A stretch of DNA of 64,000 nt from NCBI GenBank assembly GCA_033064195.1, contig JARBJD010000019.1, forward strand, positions 62,001 through 126,000, given 5' to 3'. Position 1 is the first letter of the stretch. Each line of letters starts with the position of its first letter. Position numbers and translations under genes: made by a program. Below the pieces are notes generated by a model that did no database searches, was not told the DNA's origin, and saw nothing but the letters and a program-made list of their open reading frames with translations. Shown in pieces: positions 1 to 10,819 of the stretch. The DNA is from Blattamonas nauphoetae (lineage: Eukaryota; Preaxostyla; Oxymonadida).

Positions 1-29
1 TGTCGGACGGCTTCTGCTCGTCGTTTCGG

Positions 30-1511
30 ATGAGTGACAACCAACTCGAGGAAACATTGACGACTCTGGATATGATGTTTCAGTTGTACTACACCAAACC
101 TGAACGGCGCTGTCTGAAATTGCCAGTTGCTGAGGACAGGCTTCAGGAATTCGAGTCGTTTTATGTGAGAGATGATTGGGATGTCTTCGTCAGGGGCATT
201 ATCAGAAAATTCGCGAAAATGAGCAACTTTACACCTCCCACACAACCCCCGAATCCGAATTTTCCACTTTTCCCTGAAAATGGAGACGGATCGGACGAAC
301 TCACTGAAGATGAGATCAATGCTGTCCCGCGGGAACTCCTTGATTCCATTCGACAGGTTCCAAGTTGTAATGACACCGAAAGTGCCGTAAATGCGTATCA
401 GGAGCTGTTCGATAGAAATCGTACCATCGACAATGTCTTCCTGAAGGGACAGCCAGGCACAGGGAAATCGCAGATGCTGCTGTATTTGATATACCGTCTG
501 ATGCACTCTTTGGAGAAAGTGGTGTGTTTCCGTCTCTTTTGATGTCCTCAGGCCATATTGTACACTCCGTCCCAAATGTCACTCGTGCTCACCGTCCTGA
601 TCGACCACACCCATCCAACGTCGCCCATAAATGTTCGAGTGCACAAGCCAACATTTGCAGAAGACACTTTCACAAAGGATTTCGAACATGTGATCCGAAT
701 TGTGGATTCCGAAGATCCGTTCAAAGATCCGAAAATGGACCGATATTTCACGGTCTTTGTCGCTTCTCAGACGCAATTCAGCACATTCAGGGAGACCATG
801 AGGACTGACAAGTTCCGCATCGAACTGTCATACCCTCTGTGGAGACAGGACGAATTCCTGAAAATGCTCGTTCGATTGGGAAAAACAGAACATCGCTTCT
901 GGCATCACAACCTGTCTGCGCGGTCCCTTTGTAAGATGCACCCGTTGGTGGTCAAGCTGCTGGGGACACATGGACAATACATCGCAGTTGATCGAAAGAA
1001 AAGGAAAGGCTCAGTGGAGATGAACGTGATCGACATCTTCGGGCTGACCCCTCGCATGCTCGGCCCTTATGTGGACGATATGTTCCTTGACTTGATGAAA
1101 ACATTGGAATTTGGGACATTCGAGACAAGTGAAGTGGACTCTCTTGTGCCCCTTCGTCGCCTCGTCTTCACCGAAGACACTGGGGAACCTGTCAGTCTGT
1201 TTGCGTCACGCCTTCTGCTCATCAAATCATCCAATCGCGGAGGACTCGCAGATGCCGAGATGTTGGAGGGCAGAGACGTGACACCATTCGACCCAACATC
1301 CGACGAGTTCATCGATTGCTTGTGTGGACAGGGTTTCAACCTTCCTCTGCCCAATCTGGAAAGTGTGATGATTCGTGAGCCAGCCTCGATGGTCAACTCC
1401 GACTTCTCTGAGTTCGTTGCCACTTTGGAGAGAACACATCTGAGCAGCCTTCAGCCTTCCTCCATCCAATCTGGACAGATCGTGAATCAGAGAGCCAGTC
1501 GACCACAATGA
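30..1511 (+). CDS. P-loop NTPase of Crinkler/RHS type, one short intron
   Basis: Model: exon 30-521, intron 522-551 (30 nt, GT-AG), exon 552-1511; 483 aa, frame closes. The frame is open to the window edge upstream of the ATG at 30, so the true start could lie outside. A Walker A motif GQPGTGKS is followed by a hydrophobic stretch (LLYLIYRLMH), the layout of the P-loop ATPase core in Crinkler and trypanosome RHS proteins. Downstream FVASQTQFSTFRE and YPLWRQDEFLKML match the sensor region of that family (F-x-SP then W-x-x-x-EL). That is family knowledge from memory; the motif itself is seen. The N-terminal 130 residues are not recognised. Role unknown; such ATPases are often multicopy and near mobile DNA. 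Confidence 0.6.
522..551 (+). other. 30-nt spliceosomal intron
   Basis: Begins GTGTGTTTCC and ends CCTCAG. Removing it joins the two reading frames (LEKV to AILYTPSQ) without a stop. An alternative donor three bases upstream (519) also keeps frame. Confidence 0.6.
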
Positions 1512-1626
1512 GCGAGCACTCTCATTATTGCCATTCATGTCACATGTTCACATATTTTGTCACAGTTATACTGAATCCTCCTGGAAATCCACCCATAACG
1601 AGTGATTCAACCGAAAAACACGAAGA

Positions 1627-2709
1627 ATGAACACGATAATACGGATAACTGACGCCGACCCTCATCCAAGGCGACCTGCTTTGTCCTCCCGTCAGTTGGC
1701 ATCCTCGGTGGATTGCTCACCGTTCCTGAATTGGCAATACAATCGAAAAGCACCTGACTCTGAAAACAGAAAGGCCGTTGTCTTTCAGTCTCTTGTTGCC
1801 ACTGTGAAGTCCAAGCCTGCATTTGATGCCTCTCTGGTTGCGAAAGCAGTGAATTTTCTGAAGTCTGTGAATAGGGATGATGACGAATCAAGCGATGCTT
1901 TTCTCAGCCACTTTGGACAAACCAATGATGATTCTCTGACAGAATTCGTGCAGTCCATTATGGTGCTCATTTCCTCACCCAGTCAGATCATCACCACGAC
2001 AGCAATGGAGATGCTCACAAGATTGATCGCAGACAGTTCAGCCAAAGTCCGTCTTTCCCTCGCCAAAGCTGATCTGATCCCTCAACTCATCCTCACTCTC
2101 AACCCACAGTCTCTTTCATTCACCGAAGCAGAAGATATCCACACATCTCTCATGACAGCTATCATCAACACATTCTGGTACTCAACTCCGAATGGTCTCA
2201 GACAACTCGGAATTCAAGCAGTCAAAGAACCGAAAGCTGTTTATGAGACGGTTTTGAAGCAAGTTCTATCCCCATCGGAGAAGTATATTTGGCATTTGTG
2301 TGTCAACCGCTTTTCGATCGTCGTTGGAGAGCAATCCAGGTATTTCATGTTCCTCCTCGCTCATCTCATCCAAATATGTCCAAATCATCAACCGACGATG
2401 GATTTTGTTCTGAATATGCCAATTTTCGTCACAATACCAAGTTGTCTCACATTCTTCGAGAACGATGAGTCAATCTACCTATTTCTGCATTTGAGGGTCC
2501 AGCTCCAGTGGAGATGGAACATAAAAAGGGGAAACCAGCGACAGATGTGGAAGACTGTCCTTCGAATATTGAGAAAGGAGGGCTTCGAAGATGCGATTGA
2601 TGAAAGACTGCAAAACGACCGAAACGGAACCTGCTTCGGAAGATGGATTGTTGACTACTCGATTGGTTGGAACAACATGCAGGGCTTGAACCTTCCAAAA
2701 TATGAATAG
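1627..2709 (+). CDS. Family A orphan helical protein, copy 1 (intact)
   Basis: Intronless 360-aa frame with an ATG at 1627. It is the first of a tandem series. Landmarks shared with the next copy: DCSPFLNW near residue 30, VAKAVNFLKSVN, SLSFTEA-DIHTSLMTAI, PSEKYIWHLCVNRFSIVVG, and a C-terminal EGFEDAI. Composition (Leu, Ser, Phe, many amphipathic helices) suggests an armadillo/HEAT-like solenoid, but no repeat unit could be proven. No signal peptide or membrane segment is evident. I do not recognise a named domain and infer no function. Roughly 60 percent of residues look identical to copy 2 by eye. Confidence 0.75.
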   Translation: MNTIIRITDADPHPRRPALSSRQLASSVDCSPFLNWQYNRKAPDSENRKAVVFQSLVATVKSKPAFDASLVAKAVNFLKSVNRDDDESSDAFLSHFGQTNDDSLTEFVQSIMVLISSPSQIITTTAMEMLTRLIADSSAKVRLSLAKADLIPQLILTLNPQSLSFTEAEDIHTSLMTAIINTFWYSTPNGLRQLGIQAVKEPKAVYETVLKQVLSPSEKYIWHLCVNRFSIVVGEQSRYFMFLLAHLIQICPNHQPTMDFVLNMPIFVTIPSCLTFFENDESIYLFLHLRVQLQWRWNIKRGNQRQMWKTVLRILRKEGFEDAIDERLQNDRNGTCFGRWIVDYSIGWNNMQGLNLPKYE

Positions 2710-3150
2710 AAAATGACAAGTACCAGCGAACCCACATTCATCGGCAGCGTCTCCGGAGGAGAAGTCAATAAAACCAGCACTGGCAAATTGAAAGGCCAAC
2801 GACACGATTGAAGACCTTCAGCCATTTGAGCTGAATGTGAGCTTCCGAACGCCTCACGTGATCATCTCACTTCTCGGGACATTTGGAGGTTTAGGAATGA
2901 TCTGTGAGGATTCTCATAGGGGCTCTCGAACCACAGCAGATGCCGAACGAGGTATTCACTGTCTTCTTCGTTCATTCGCTATTATCAACTGAGCGAAGCC
3001 AACCTCCGTTTTGCTCGTTCTCAAGCCTCCCCTTGATTCAGTGTTCATCAGAACTTTCGTTGGTTGAATTATGTTGTTCCTTTTGGACACCTCATTCATG
3101 ACAAGTCTTCGTTAAACCATTTTTTGCTGACCCATAAGAAGTGGTTCGAC
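2710..3150. other. Intergenic, no gene seen
   Basis: Spacer between family A copies 1 and 2. Short open frames only, without splice logic or recognisable motifs. A non-ATG extension of copy 2 runs back to 3064, but the first in-frame ATG is at 3151. Confidence 0.5.
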
Positions 3151-4239
3151 ATGTCATCAGCAGGAATGACCATACTTGACAAGAAGACAAATGTCTCCCA
3201 AAGTCCAAGGTGCTCTGATTTGTCCATCACTCCGTTGTCATTTTCGATGGATTGCTCACCTTTCCTGAATTGGAACAAAACTGCCAATGAAACTGTGACC
3301 AAAACGGCCGTTGTCTTTAGATCTCTCGTAGCAACTATGAAGTCCCAGCCTGCATTTGATGACACTCTGGTTGCGAAAGCAGTGAATTTTCTGAAATCTG
3401 TGAATTGGGACGATGAAGAATCAAGCGATGCTTTTCTCAGCAACTTTGGGGAAACTCGTGATGAATCGTTGACCAACTTCGTACAGTCCATTGTAGTGCT
3501 CATTTCTTCTGCAAATCAGATAATCACCACAGCAACAATGAAGATGCTCGAAAATGCGATTGCAAACAGTTCCTCTCAATTCCGACTATCCCTCGTCAAA
3601 GCTGATCTGATCCCTCAACTCACCGTCACTCTCAATCCACTGTCTCTTTCATTCACCGAAGCAGTCGATATCCACACCTCTCTCATGACAGCCATCCTCA
3701 ATTCTGTCTGGCTCCTCACTCCTGCTGGTCTCGAAGAACTCGGAGTTGAAGATCCCGATGACGAACTAGCTGTTCCCGAGATGGTTTTCAAACAAGTTCT
3801 CGTGCCTTCGGAGAAGTATATTTGGCATTTGTGCGTGAACAGATTTTCGATTGTTGTTGGAAAGCTATCCAGGTTGTTTCTGCTACTTCTCGCTCGACTC
3901 ATCGAAATATCTCCTTCTTATCGACCAACAATGGATTTTGTTCTTCATCTGCCAGTCTTTCTTACGATCCCAAGTTGTCTATCATTCTTCGAAAATAATC
4001 TCTCAATCTACAGTTTTCTGATATTTATGGTCAAACTCCAGTGGAGATGGAACGACTTAAGGGGAAACCCGCGACAGATAAGGAAGACAGTGCATCGAAC
4101 GTTGAGAATGGAAGGCTTCGAAGATGTGACTGAACAAAGATTGCGAAACGACAAACAAACCCCCTTTGGAGACTGGATTATTGGCTACTCAGTCAAATGG
4201 AACACCCTGCAGGGCATGAACATCCCGGAACATGAATAG
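3151..4239 (+). CDS. Family A orphan helical protein, copy 2 (intact)
   Basis: Intronless; start placed at ATG 3151 (362 aa). A later in-frame ATG at the DCSPFLNW landmark is possible because that is where similarity to copy 1 begins. All landmarks of copy 1 recur: VAKAVNFLKSVNWDDE, SLSFTEAVDIHTSLMTAI, PSEKYIWHLCVNRFSIVVG, EGFEDV. The unrelated first 30 residues compared with copy 1 argue that family A N-termini are free to drift. Function unknown. Confidence 0.75.
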   Translation: MSSAGMTILDKKTNVSQSPRCSDLSITPLSFSMDCSPFLNWNKTANETVTKTAVVFRSLVATMKSQPAFDDTLVAKAVNFLKSVNWDDEESSDAFLSNFGETRDESLTNFVQSIVVLISSANQIITTATMKMLENAIANSSSQFRLSLVKADLIPQLTVTLNPLSLSFTEAVDIHTSLMTAILNSVWLLTPAGLEELGVEDPDDELAVPEMVFKQVLVPSEKYIWHLCVNRFSIVVGKLSRLFLLLLARLIEISPSYRPTMDFVLHLPVFLTIPSCLSFFENNLSIYSFLIFMVKLQWRWNDLRGNPRQIRKTVHRTLRMEGFEDVTEQRLRNDKQTPFGDWIIGYSVKWNTLQGMNIPEHE

Positions 4240-4879
4240 AAACAGACGCGAACCAGCGAACATTTCGACGTGTTTCTAGCTTCATCTGAACAGTCTCCAT
4301 TCTTCTCTTTACGACTGCGACAGCCTCCGTCTTCCCCACGTCATCCCATCTCTCCAATCTTGATTCTGGCCGATGCATCAGCACATCGCAGATTGTTCCA
4401 ACCATCTTCTCTCGACCCAACATTCACGCCTCGTCCATCCTTCTCTGATCCAACCGCTCCCGACATTGCTCGAAGTTGTTTCGCCGCACACCCGCCACTC
4501 TCTTCGCATCCCTCGTGGTTGCACAGCATGGACAAGCAAAGCCTCGAGTTCGATATCTTACGGCTTTGGAGTTGAAACGGAAGGACTCGTCACAAATGCA
4601 TTTTCAGAGATTGTTCTTCTTGTTTTTGGCGATGCTGGCCAAGTCGGCACGACTGTTAGATCCCAAATTGATACGAATCTCCCTCCATCCAATTAAGGAC
4701 AGCAACGAACACTCCCTCCCTTGCAACCTCGATCTGGTTCCAAATCAATCGATATTCCGCAACCATTCTGCCTCACCACGGATCACATTCGATCTCTCCG
4801 GGTGAGTGCACAGCGGGACAGTTTATGGTGACTTGATGAAGATCTCCCTCGATCCCCGCCCAACATCCACTCACGTCTC

Positions 4880-5330
4880 CAATTTCATCGACGATGTTCC
4901 CACACCCAGCATGACCCACTGCAGTGTTTCAGGATTTGGGGGGATTCATGGTGTTTGTCGGAAGGAGTGACGACAACTGCTCTTGACCGACGTTCATTCC
5001 TTTGTCACGACGAACGACTCTTGGAAACAGCACACAGACACTGTCTTGAAGAACCAACAGCCAGCGAAGACAAGTCACTGCGAACACGCTGGGAGTCTGT
5101 TCGTGTTTGGTAGACTCAAGCACTGACTCGAATGAGGAAGAAGACTGTGAACGACCTACCGTAAGACTCAATCAACCGAAATTGATGGACAGAGCTTGTT
5201 AGCTGAGCGAGGACATACCAGCTGTCGTGAGGGGACCACTGATGACCCTCGACTCTCTCCCAAAAACCATCCCTTGTCAATCCGGACCAACACACTATTT
5301 GGACCAAAACAATCGAGATTGACGACGAAC
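4880..5330 (+). pseudogene. Relic of an unidentified gene, inverted partner of 10.82-11.28 kb
   Basis: The plus strand here is similar to the minus strand of 10820-11280 over roughly 400 bases. Shared read-outs include TTAL-RR-FLC-D-RL, TAHRH, PTASEDK, TRWESVRVW and, further on, DDPR-SPK. The frame is broken by several stops here and by frame changes in both copies, so both are relics. The parent gene is not in this window and I do not recognise it. Confidence 0.5.
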
Positions 5331-5515
5331 AGTTCAATTTTCTTCTCGTCGTCACTACCCCAGCGTGACCAAATGGACAATCCCGACAGTCGACCGAATT
5401 ATCCTGGCCTCGGAGAGTCGCTCAATCTGAACTGAATCTTCGCCACTTCCTTCTCCTTCCCCGCATCTACCTTCCTCAAACTCCCAATCGACTTCGCTTC
5501 TTCCACTGTCGTCAT

Positions 5516-6911
5516 GGATGAAGTGCTTCAAGCGGATCCCACTCGCAACAACAGAATGTTCCTCTCCATTCTCACAGACACTTTCACCTGCTCGCAACTC
5601 CGGCACTTTCGACGATTCGTCCGTATGCCCACCTTGTGCAGATATTCATTTTCGATTGCGTGTATTCGCGTCAACTGACCTTGCGGCTTGCCACACTCTT
5701 CTCGTCTGCACTTGGCTTCTTCTCAAGAACCCATTCACAAGCTCAATTGACGCTACATCGTTCCCATTCTATTTTGTTGGTCTCACCACCGTGTCGTCTG
5801 TCGCTCTCACTGTGCTCTGACTCTCCGCTCTGACTGTCCACACTGGACGTACAATGGTTGTTGTGGTCGTTGTTGGAAGAATCATCCCAGACACGTCAAG
5901 TGACGTCTCCCCTTTCTGCGTCGGGAACAGTCTCATCTCGAGGCATCCATTCGACTCATCACCTGCGGGATCATTCTGTGATTGTGGAGATGGACATCCT
6001 GCGCGGCATTCTCGTGATCCACGGCAAAACTGTCCAGTTCAATCCCTCCAACTTTCTTTAGTTCTTCCCCATCACTTTCAGCACCGTTCCTCAATCAGTC
6101 CGAGATGTGGAGCTGCATGAAGTGTTGATTCCATTCGAACCATCTCTCGTCCAGTTCTATCCCAACAGCATTATTAAATCAAGATCTTCTCGGTAAAACC
6201 TCCAAGTTCCTTTCTTCGATCTCATTGCATCTCTTCGCCTCTTCTTTTGCTGACCATTTATTGAAGGGTGTTGGACAAGGCAAAACAAATTCCGCTGCAA
6301 TGTAAGTGGATTCGATGATTGTGCTCCTATCTTCGTCCCATCAATTGATTTTCAGAGGATCTCTCACACTCGTTCGTCACTGTCTCGAATCATGTTCATT
6401 ATTGAACGAGCTGGACATCGTCACCTTCAAGCTCCTTCCCAAAATCATTTCCACACATCACTTGCCAGATCTTTCGATCGTTGATGATTGAACAATCCTG
6501 CACGACCTTCTCGCAATTGTCGATTCAGGCGATCGGCTCGCATCACCCGAGATCGTCCGATCACTCTTCAAAACCACAAGAACTGGCCCTCAAAACGCAC
6601 GACATGTGGTGCTGCATGAAGTGCTGATCCCAATCGAACCATCTCTCGTCCAGATCAGTCTCAATCGTTCACTTCAGTCATGGAGCGACGAAGCACGAGA
6701 CACATTCCGATTGCTGATCAATACCTTTGAAGTGAGTGCCTTCCACCAACCCACACAAGATTTCGTTTGTTCTTCTCACATCCCAATGGTCTTCATCTCT
6801 TTTCTCACCAAAGTGGAAGACGAAGACACTCATCAATACAACATCTGGTTAATGTCCGAAAATCTCATCACTTGGAAGGAAAATGGAGTTGAATCTTGGC
6901 GCAGAGGGTGA
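5516..6911 (+). pseudogene. Family A decayed copy 3
   Basis: The part from about 6306 on aligns in order with family A: an IVLLSSSHQL segment, then VLHEVLIPIEPSLVQISLNRS matching VFKQVLVPSEKYIWHLCVNRF, then FHQPTQDFV matching YRPTMDFV. A TGA at about 6489 interrupts it and the C-terminal EGFED block is missing; the frame ends at TGA 6909-6911 directly before copy 4. The region 5516-6300 begins with an ATG frame (MDEVLQADPTRNNRMF) that decays quickly; its link to family A is uncertain. Confidence 0.6.
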
Positions 6912-7548
6912 GTATTGTTGCAGACATTGGAAGACAAAGCAGCGTCATTTCTAAGACAAATATCGCCATACTCAGATGACGAAGTGGATTCATTTGTCTT
7001 TGACATCGTTCCCTCTTCGCAACTCGAGTCATCAAGTGATTTTGTTGAACCAGTGAGCACATTGATTTCATTTCCAAGTCAGCGGATCGTGAGAGCCTCA
7101 TTGAAGTTCGTTTGGCACGTCGTTTTGTTCTCGTCACCGAACACATCTCAGGCTCGTCACGGATACCCTTATCACTCAACTCGTCTCCCGTCTCCACCCA
7201 CTCACTCCCTCGCCTGATGATGTTGAAGATATCCACTCACATCTCATCACCATTGTCGATCATTCACTCTGGCTCTCAACTCCAAATGGTCTCGCACAAC
7301 TCGGAATGTCTCACCCTCATGAACAAGAAGAAGTTCATGACACTGTTCTCAACCAAGTTTTGATGCCATCAGAAGGATATATCCAGCATCTGTGTGCGAA
7401 CCGTTACAAGTCTGTGGATGACTACCAATCCACTCAATTCATGCAACTCCTTGCTACACTTCTAACAATAAGCCCATTTCATGAACAGACAATGAAATTC
7501 GTTCTCACACTGCCTGTATTACTCACCGTCCCAAGCGCAATCCGTGAG

Positions 7549-9153
7549 TGATCATCCATATGACAAGATGATCACTCCCTTGACTTTTTAAGAGCCATTT
7601 TCTCCTTATATTTTCCCGAAAACCGCATAAATGATCAAAAATATGTTCTGTCGTGAGAAATTATCATTGGAAAGTGTGAATGGTTACAGCTTGTATTGGG
7701 GGGTCCAGCGTGCGGGAAACTGTGCCCGATTTACGAAACCAAAAATGGGGCTTTGATCAGTTTCCTCTTTCTCCTTCCTTGTGTCCTCTTCGTCTGGAAT
7801 GCAATGTGATTCCATATCACTAAACGTTGCATCGTTCAATTCTACGGTCTGTTTGCCTCTTTTCTCTTTGATTCGGAATCCAGCGTTCTGGAAAGCCAAC
7901 CGATTCTTCTTCTCATCGGTACAACTGGTTAATGTGAGAGCTGCTTCCCTAAATCGGTGTGTTTGTGTGGTCGCATTGTGTATCTCACTGTCTTTTCTTT
8001 CCATCTGTTTTAGAGCAGTGAATGTCAGCTGATCGCACGGCTGCGTCAAATGAGAGGACGCAGGCGGGAACGTAAAGAGAATGATGTTATTGACCGCGAG
8101 GTTTGTCTTAATGTCGCTTGTTTTATGGATTTCTAGGTTATCTGCGAGCAGGACAGCGGTATTCTCCAGCAAACCTTGTTGAATCCGAACAGATCGAACA
8201 TGAGGAATGAAATGATCATTGATCCAACGATGATATTGATCGGCTTGAATCAGTCCACTGGAACTAACGTTGACATTCGCATCAATATTGCCTTTTTTGA
8301 CTTCGGGGAGGACTTTTGGATCTAGTTTCTCCGCCTTGACTACTATCAGTGGTTTGACAGGCTTGCCTTGAAACGGAATACAAGCAAGCATTCCAGTCAC
8401 CTTTTTGCTGGAACTATCCTTAAACTTTGGGTTTGCAGTTTCTTTGTTCACGACAACTTTTTTTGTTCCAACCGATGGTGCCTTTCTCAGGAGGCTTTCA
8501 TCACAATTAAACAGAAGGCGTGGATGGACGCCGACCACAGACTGTTGAAGGCGTGCTTTGTATTTTCGTATCATTTTTTTCTGTAGGCGAGATCTTGAAC
8601 TTTCCATTGGTTTTGCGACTGTTCGTTTTAACGTCTTTTTATGCCTGTTTAGGAAACGGCAAACCCATCCCTGGGTCACAACCATGCGGAATTTTGACTT
8701 GACCATCTTGATTATACCCACCCTGCCGATTGGTTTGTGACAGTTCGCAAGGGCACAAATTTCATGTACGAGCTCTTTTTCTTGTTCATCAGTCAGCTTT
8801 CGGTCAGTTGGCATCAACCCCAATCTTCGCTTGTTTCTTTGTGCCCGGAGATGCCAATGGAATTGACGTGTTGAACGGAATACCCAAGCTACGTCAGCTA
8901 TGAACGCTTTGCCCAGCTAATACTGTGGCCAGTTGTCGAAGGCGAACAGCAAAAAGTCAGAACGTGTTGACGGCCGTTTCCGAGAAAGAAGATTGTACGC
9001 TCGTCCGCCCAGGTCTTTCCCAAACTTTTCTTTGCACCTCCCAAGTATATCCTTTCGGTTGAGTTCCCAATAACTTTCGTTTGTTTTATTTTCCATAAAA
9101 ATGGTTGAAAAAGAGAGAAAACGAAGTGCCGGAAAAGTGAAGTGGATGATCAT
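7549..9153 (-). mobile_element. Pogo/jerky-type DNA transposon inside family A copy 4
   Basis: The element carries a minus-strand DDE transposase and lies between two halves of a family A gene. A 10-base inverted match, TGATCATCCA at 7549-7558 and TGGATGATCA at about 9144-9153, may be the core of its terminal repeats; similarity just inside is weak. No clear TA duplication could be fixed, so ends are approximate. It could instead sit in an intron, because GTGAGT occurs near the left junction and TGCAG near the right. Confidence 0.6.
7684..9096 (-). CDS. DDE transposase, pogo/jerky superfamily, one in-frame TAG
   Basis: Reads from an ATG at 9096 to TAA at 7684-7686; one in-frame TAG at 8917-8919 interrupts it, with the same frame open on both sides. 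The conservative ORF downstream of the stop starts at 8823 (379 aa). A tryptophan/charged N-terminal region resembles a DNA-binding helix-turn-helix, and EKELVHEICALANCHKPIGR to WVCRFLNRHK is the CENP-B-like second helix-turn-helix. Catalytic acidic residues seen: LLFNCDES, AVLLADNLEIH, and SSHLTQPCDQLTFTALKQ, the usual DN-x-H then QP-D pattern of pogo-type enzymes. A single stop suggests a recently silenced copy. Confidence 0.8.
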
Positions 9154-9650
9154 TTTAACTGCAGGCTGATCACCAACGGAATGGCCTTTGTCGAAAGTGA
9201 TGGACCGACTGCGGATTTTCTGAAAATGTTGATTAAGTTTCAAAAAGGGCGGGACTGGAAAGTTGGACAGAAGCTGCGACGATGGAACATTTGTCTCAGA
9301 TGTCTGAGAATGGAGGGCTTTGAAGACGTCATCGAGCAACAACTTGATATCGACCAATGCGAATTCTGGGGAGGGAAGATTGGTCAGTATTCGATCGATT
9401 TTTGCGATTTTCTGGGAGGAAACAGCTGAGAACCAACATTTCTGGCGAATGGAGCGATGAAAACGTGTCCAAAGTTGGGTGGATCAAAACCATCAAATCA
9501 CTTCGCAGAATATGATGTAATTCTCTCCATTTTGCCACTTCTCGTAATTTTCTCATCATTCTTTGTGAAATAGAAAGAAGAAGTGGATTGAGAATAAAAT
9601 GAAATAGACGACAAATAACCGTGAAGTGTGGGCCAGCTCTAGAGATCAAA

Positions 9651-10487
9651 ATGGATTCGACACTAACTGATGTGTTAGTGACGTCAGAACATCACACTCA
9701 TCCTACGACGCCGAGCGAAGTCATTAATCTGATTGACGAAGGGCTTGGACTGGAGCACGAAGACGAACTCAACCCGATTTCAGTCGACACTTCCACACCT
9801 CCGAGCCAAACTGAATTGACGATCTCGAAAGTCAAGCGACAACAGTCAACAGCAACATCAGGTTCAGAGGACGCTTCTTCTTCAGGAGAGAATCAAGTTG
9901 ATCTACCAAGATTCTTCCAGGGAATTCTGAAAAAGACACTCCCAAATATCATCCATGAGATGTCGAGTATGGCAGACACTGCAATTCTTGACTATCACAC
10001 CCTCCAGAAGAGTGTGATCCAACTCCAAAGTGAGCATGAGACATCAAACCAGACGATTCTCGTTCAGCAGGAGCGGATTCATGAACTGAACAACAAACTG
10101 GAAGCGACCAATTCAAACTTCGAGAGTCTGAAAAATGAAATTGAAGAAGCAAGAGCGCGCGTGGAACAATTCCAAGACCAAATCGACGCTGTCCAAAGTT
10201 CCCATGAAAACCAGATCTCTTCCCTTTCTTCTCAACTCTCTCAGATCTCCAACGAACTACAAAAACAGGAACTTGAAGAACCGATGCAGTCAACATTGTC
10301 GTCGATCAGGAAAGTGTCCGAAGAGGAGAATCAGTTGATACAACAATTGAACGATCAAAATCAGAAGCAGAATGAACTGATAGCTGAACTGACAAGAGCC
10401 GAAGCCAAGAAGAAGACGATTGATCACATTAATGCGACAAACGCCAGAGTTCTAGAATACTTGCGGAGTAAAAGAAGGGCCCAATGA
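9651..10487 (+). CDS. Coiled-coil protein
   Basis: ATG at 9651, 278 aa, intronless. Residues 1-90 are polar and low in structure (Ser/Thr/Glu-rich). From about residue 115 a long heptad-rich segment rich in Gln, Glu and Leu runs almost to the end (QLQSEHETSNQTILVQQ, then ELNNKLEA), followed by a basic tail RSKRRAQ. This is a coiled-coil of unknown role; many scaffold and tether proteins look alike. It has no membrane segment. It sits between the family A array and the relic at 10.9 kb with no evident functional link. Confidence 0.7.
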   Translation: MDSTLTDVLVTSEHHTHPTTPSEVINLIDEGLGLEHEDELNPISVDTSTPPSQTELTISKVKRQQSTATSGSEDASSSGENQVDLPRFFQGILKKTLPNIIHEMSSMADTAILDYHTLQKSVIQLQSEHETSNQTILVQQERIHELNNKLEATNSNFESLKNEIEEARARVEQFQDQIDAVQSSHENQISSLSSQLSQISNELQKQELEEPMQSTLSSIRKVSEEENQLIQQLNDQNQKQNELIAELTRAEAKKKTIDHINATNARVLEYLRSKRRAQ

Positions 10488-10819
10488 CACTTTTGAGTAT
10501 ATTTTGTTTGCACTTCACTCGCTCCACTCCCCAGAAGTGTCTGTCTCTCTCACTCGGAGCAGGAAAATGAGGATGATTGGTTGCATGTTTGGACGTCATT
10601 TCAGTTGGAGCTACAGTCGATGAAATCAGAGGGGAAGAGCTTGAATGGCTGTTGGGATCTCAAAAATGATCTGTTGACGGCGAGGAGTGTTCATGTCAAA
10701 TTTCGCCAGATCTTTCGAACGTGTGTAACCACACTTTCCATCCATCTGTCCATCGGTTGTTGTGAAGTAGAGTTTGTTAGAACGCTTCGTTAAACCCTTA
10801 TTCTAACATTTCCAGCAAT
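10488..10819. other. Intergenic, no gene seen
   Basis: No convincing frame. It grades into the inverted gene relic that follows. Confidence 0.4.

Larger units (their letters stand above)
6912..9429 (+). pseudogene. Family A decayed copy 4, split by a DNA transposon
   Basis: Left part 6912-7551: the frame lacks the N-terminal landmark and starts within KAASFLRQISPYSDDEVDSF; a frame change near 7152 separates it from DVEDIHSHLITIV, PSEGYIQHLCANRYKS and HEQTMKFVLTLPVLLTVPS. Right part about 9157-9429 resumes with MAFVESDG, KMLIKFQKGRDW and LRMEGFEDVIEQQL, the family A C-terminus, ending at TGA 9427. Between the halves lies the transposon at about 7549-9153. The order of landmarks across the gap is exactly that of intact copies, so this was one gene. 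Confidence 0.7.

Noticed and set aside
6306-6358. Intron-like segment with GTAAGT donor and TTTTCAG acceptor in family A copy 3
   Set aside because: Reading through it matches intact family A protein (VLLSSSHQL versus VLISSPSQI), so it is exon sequence that mimics splice sites.
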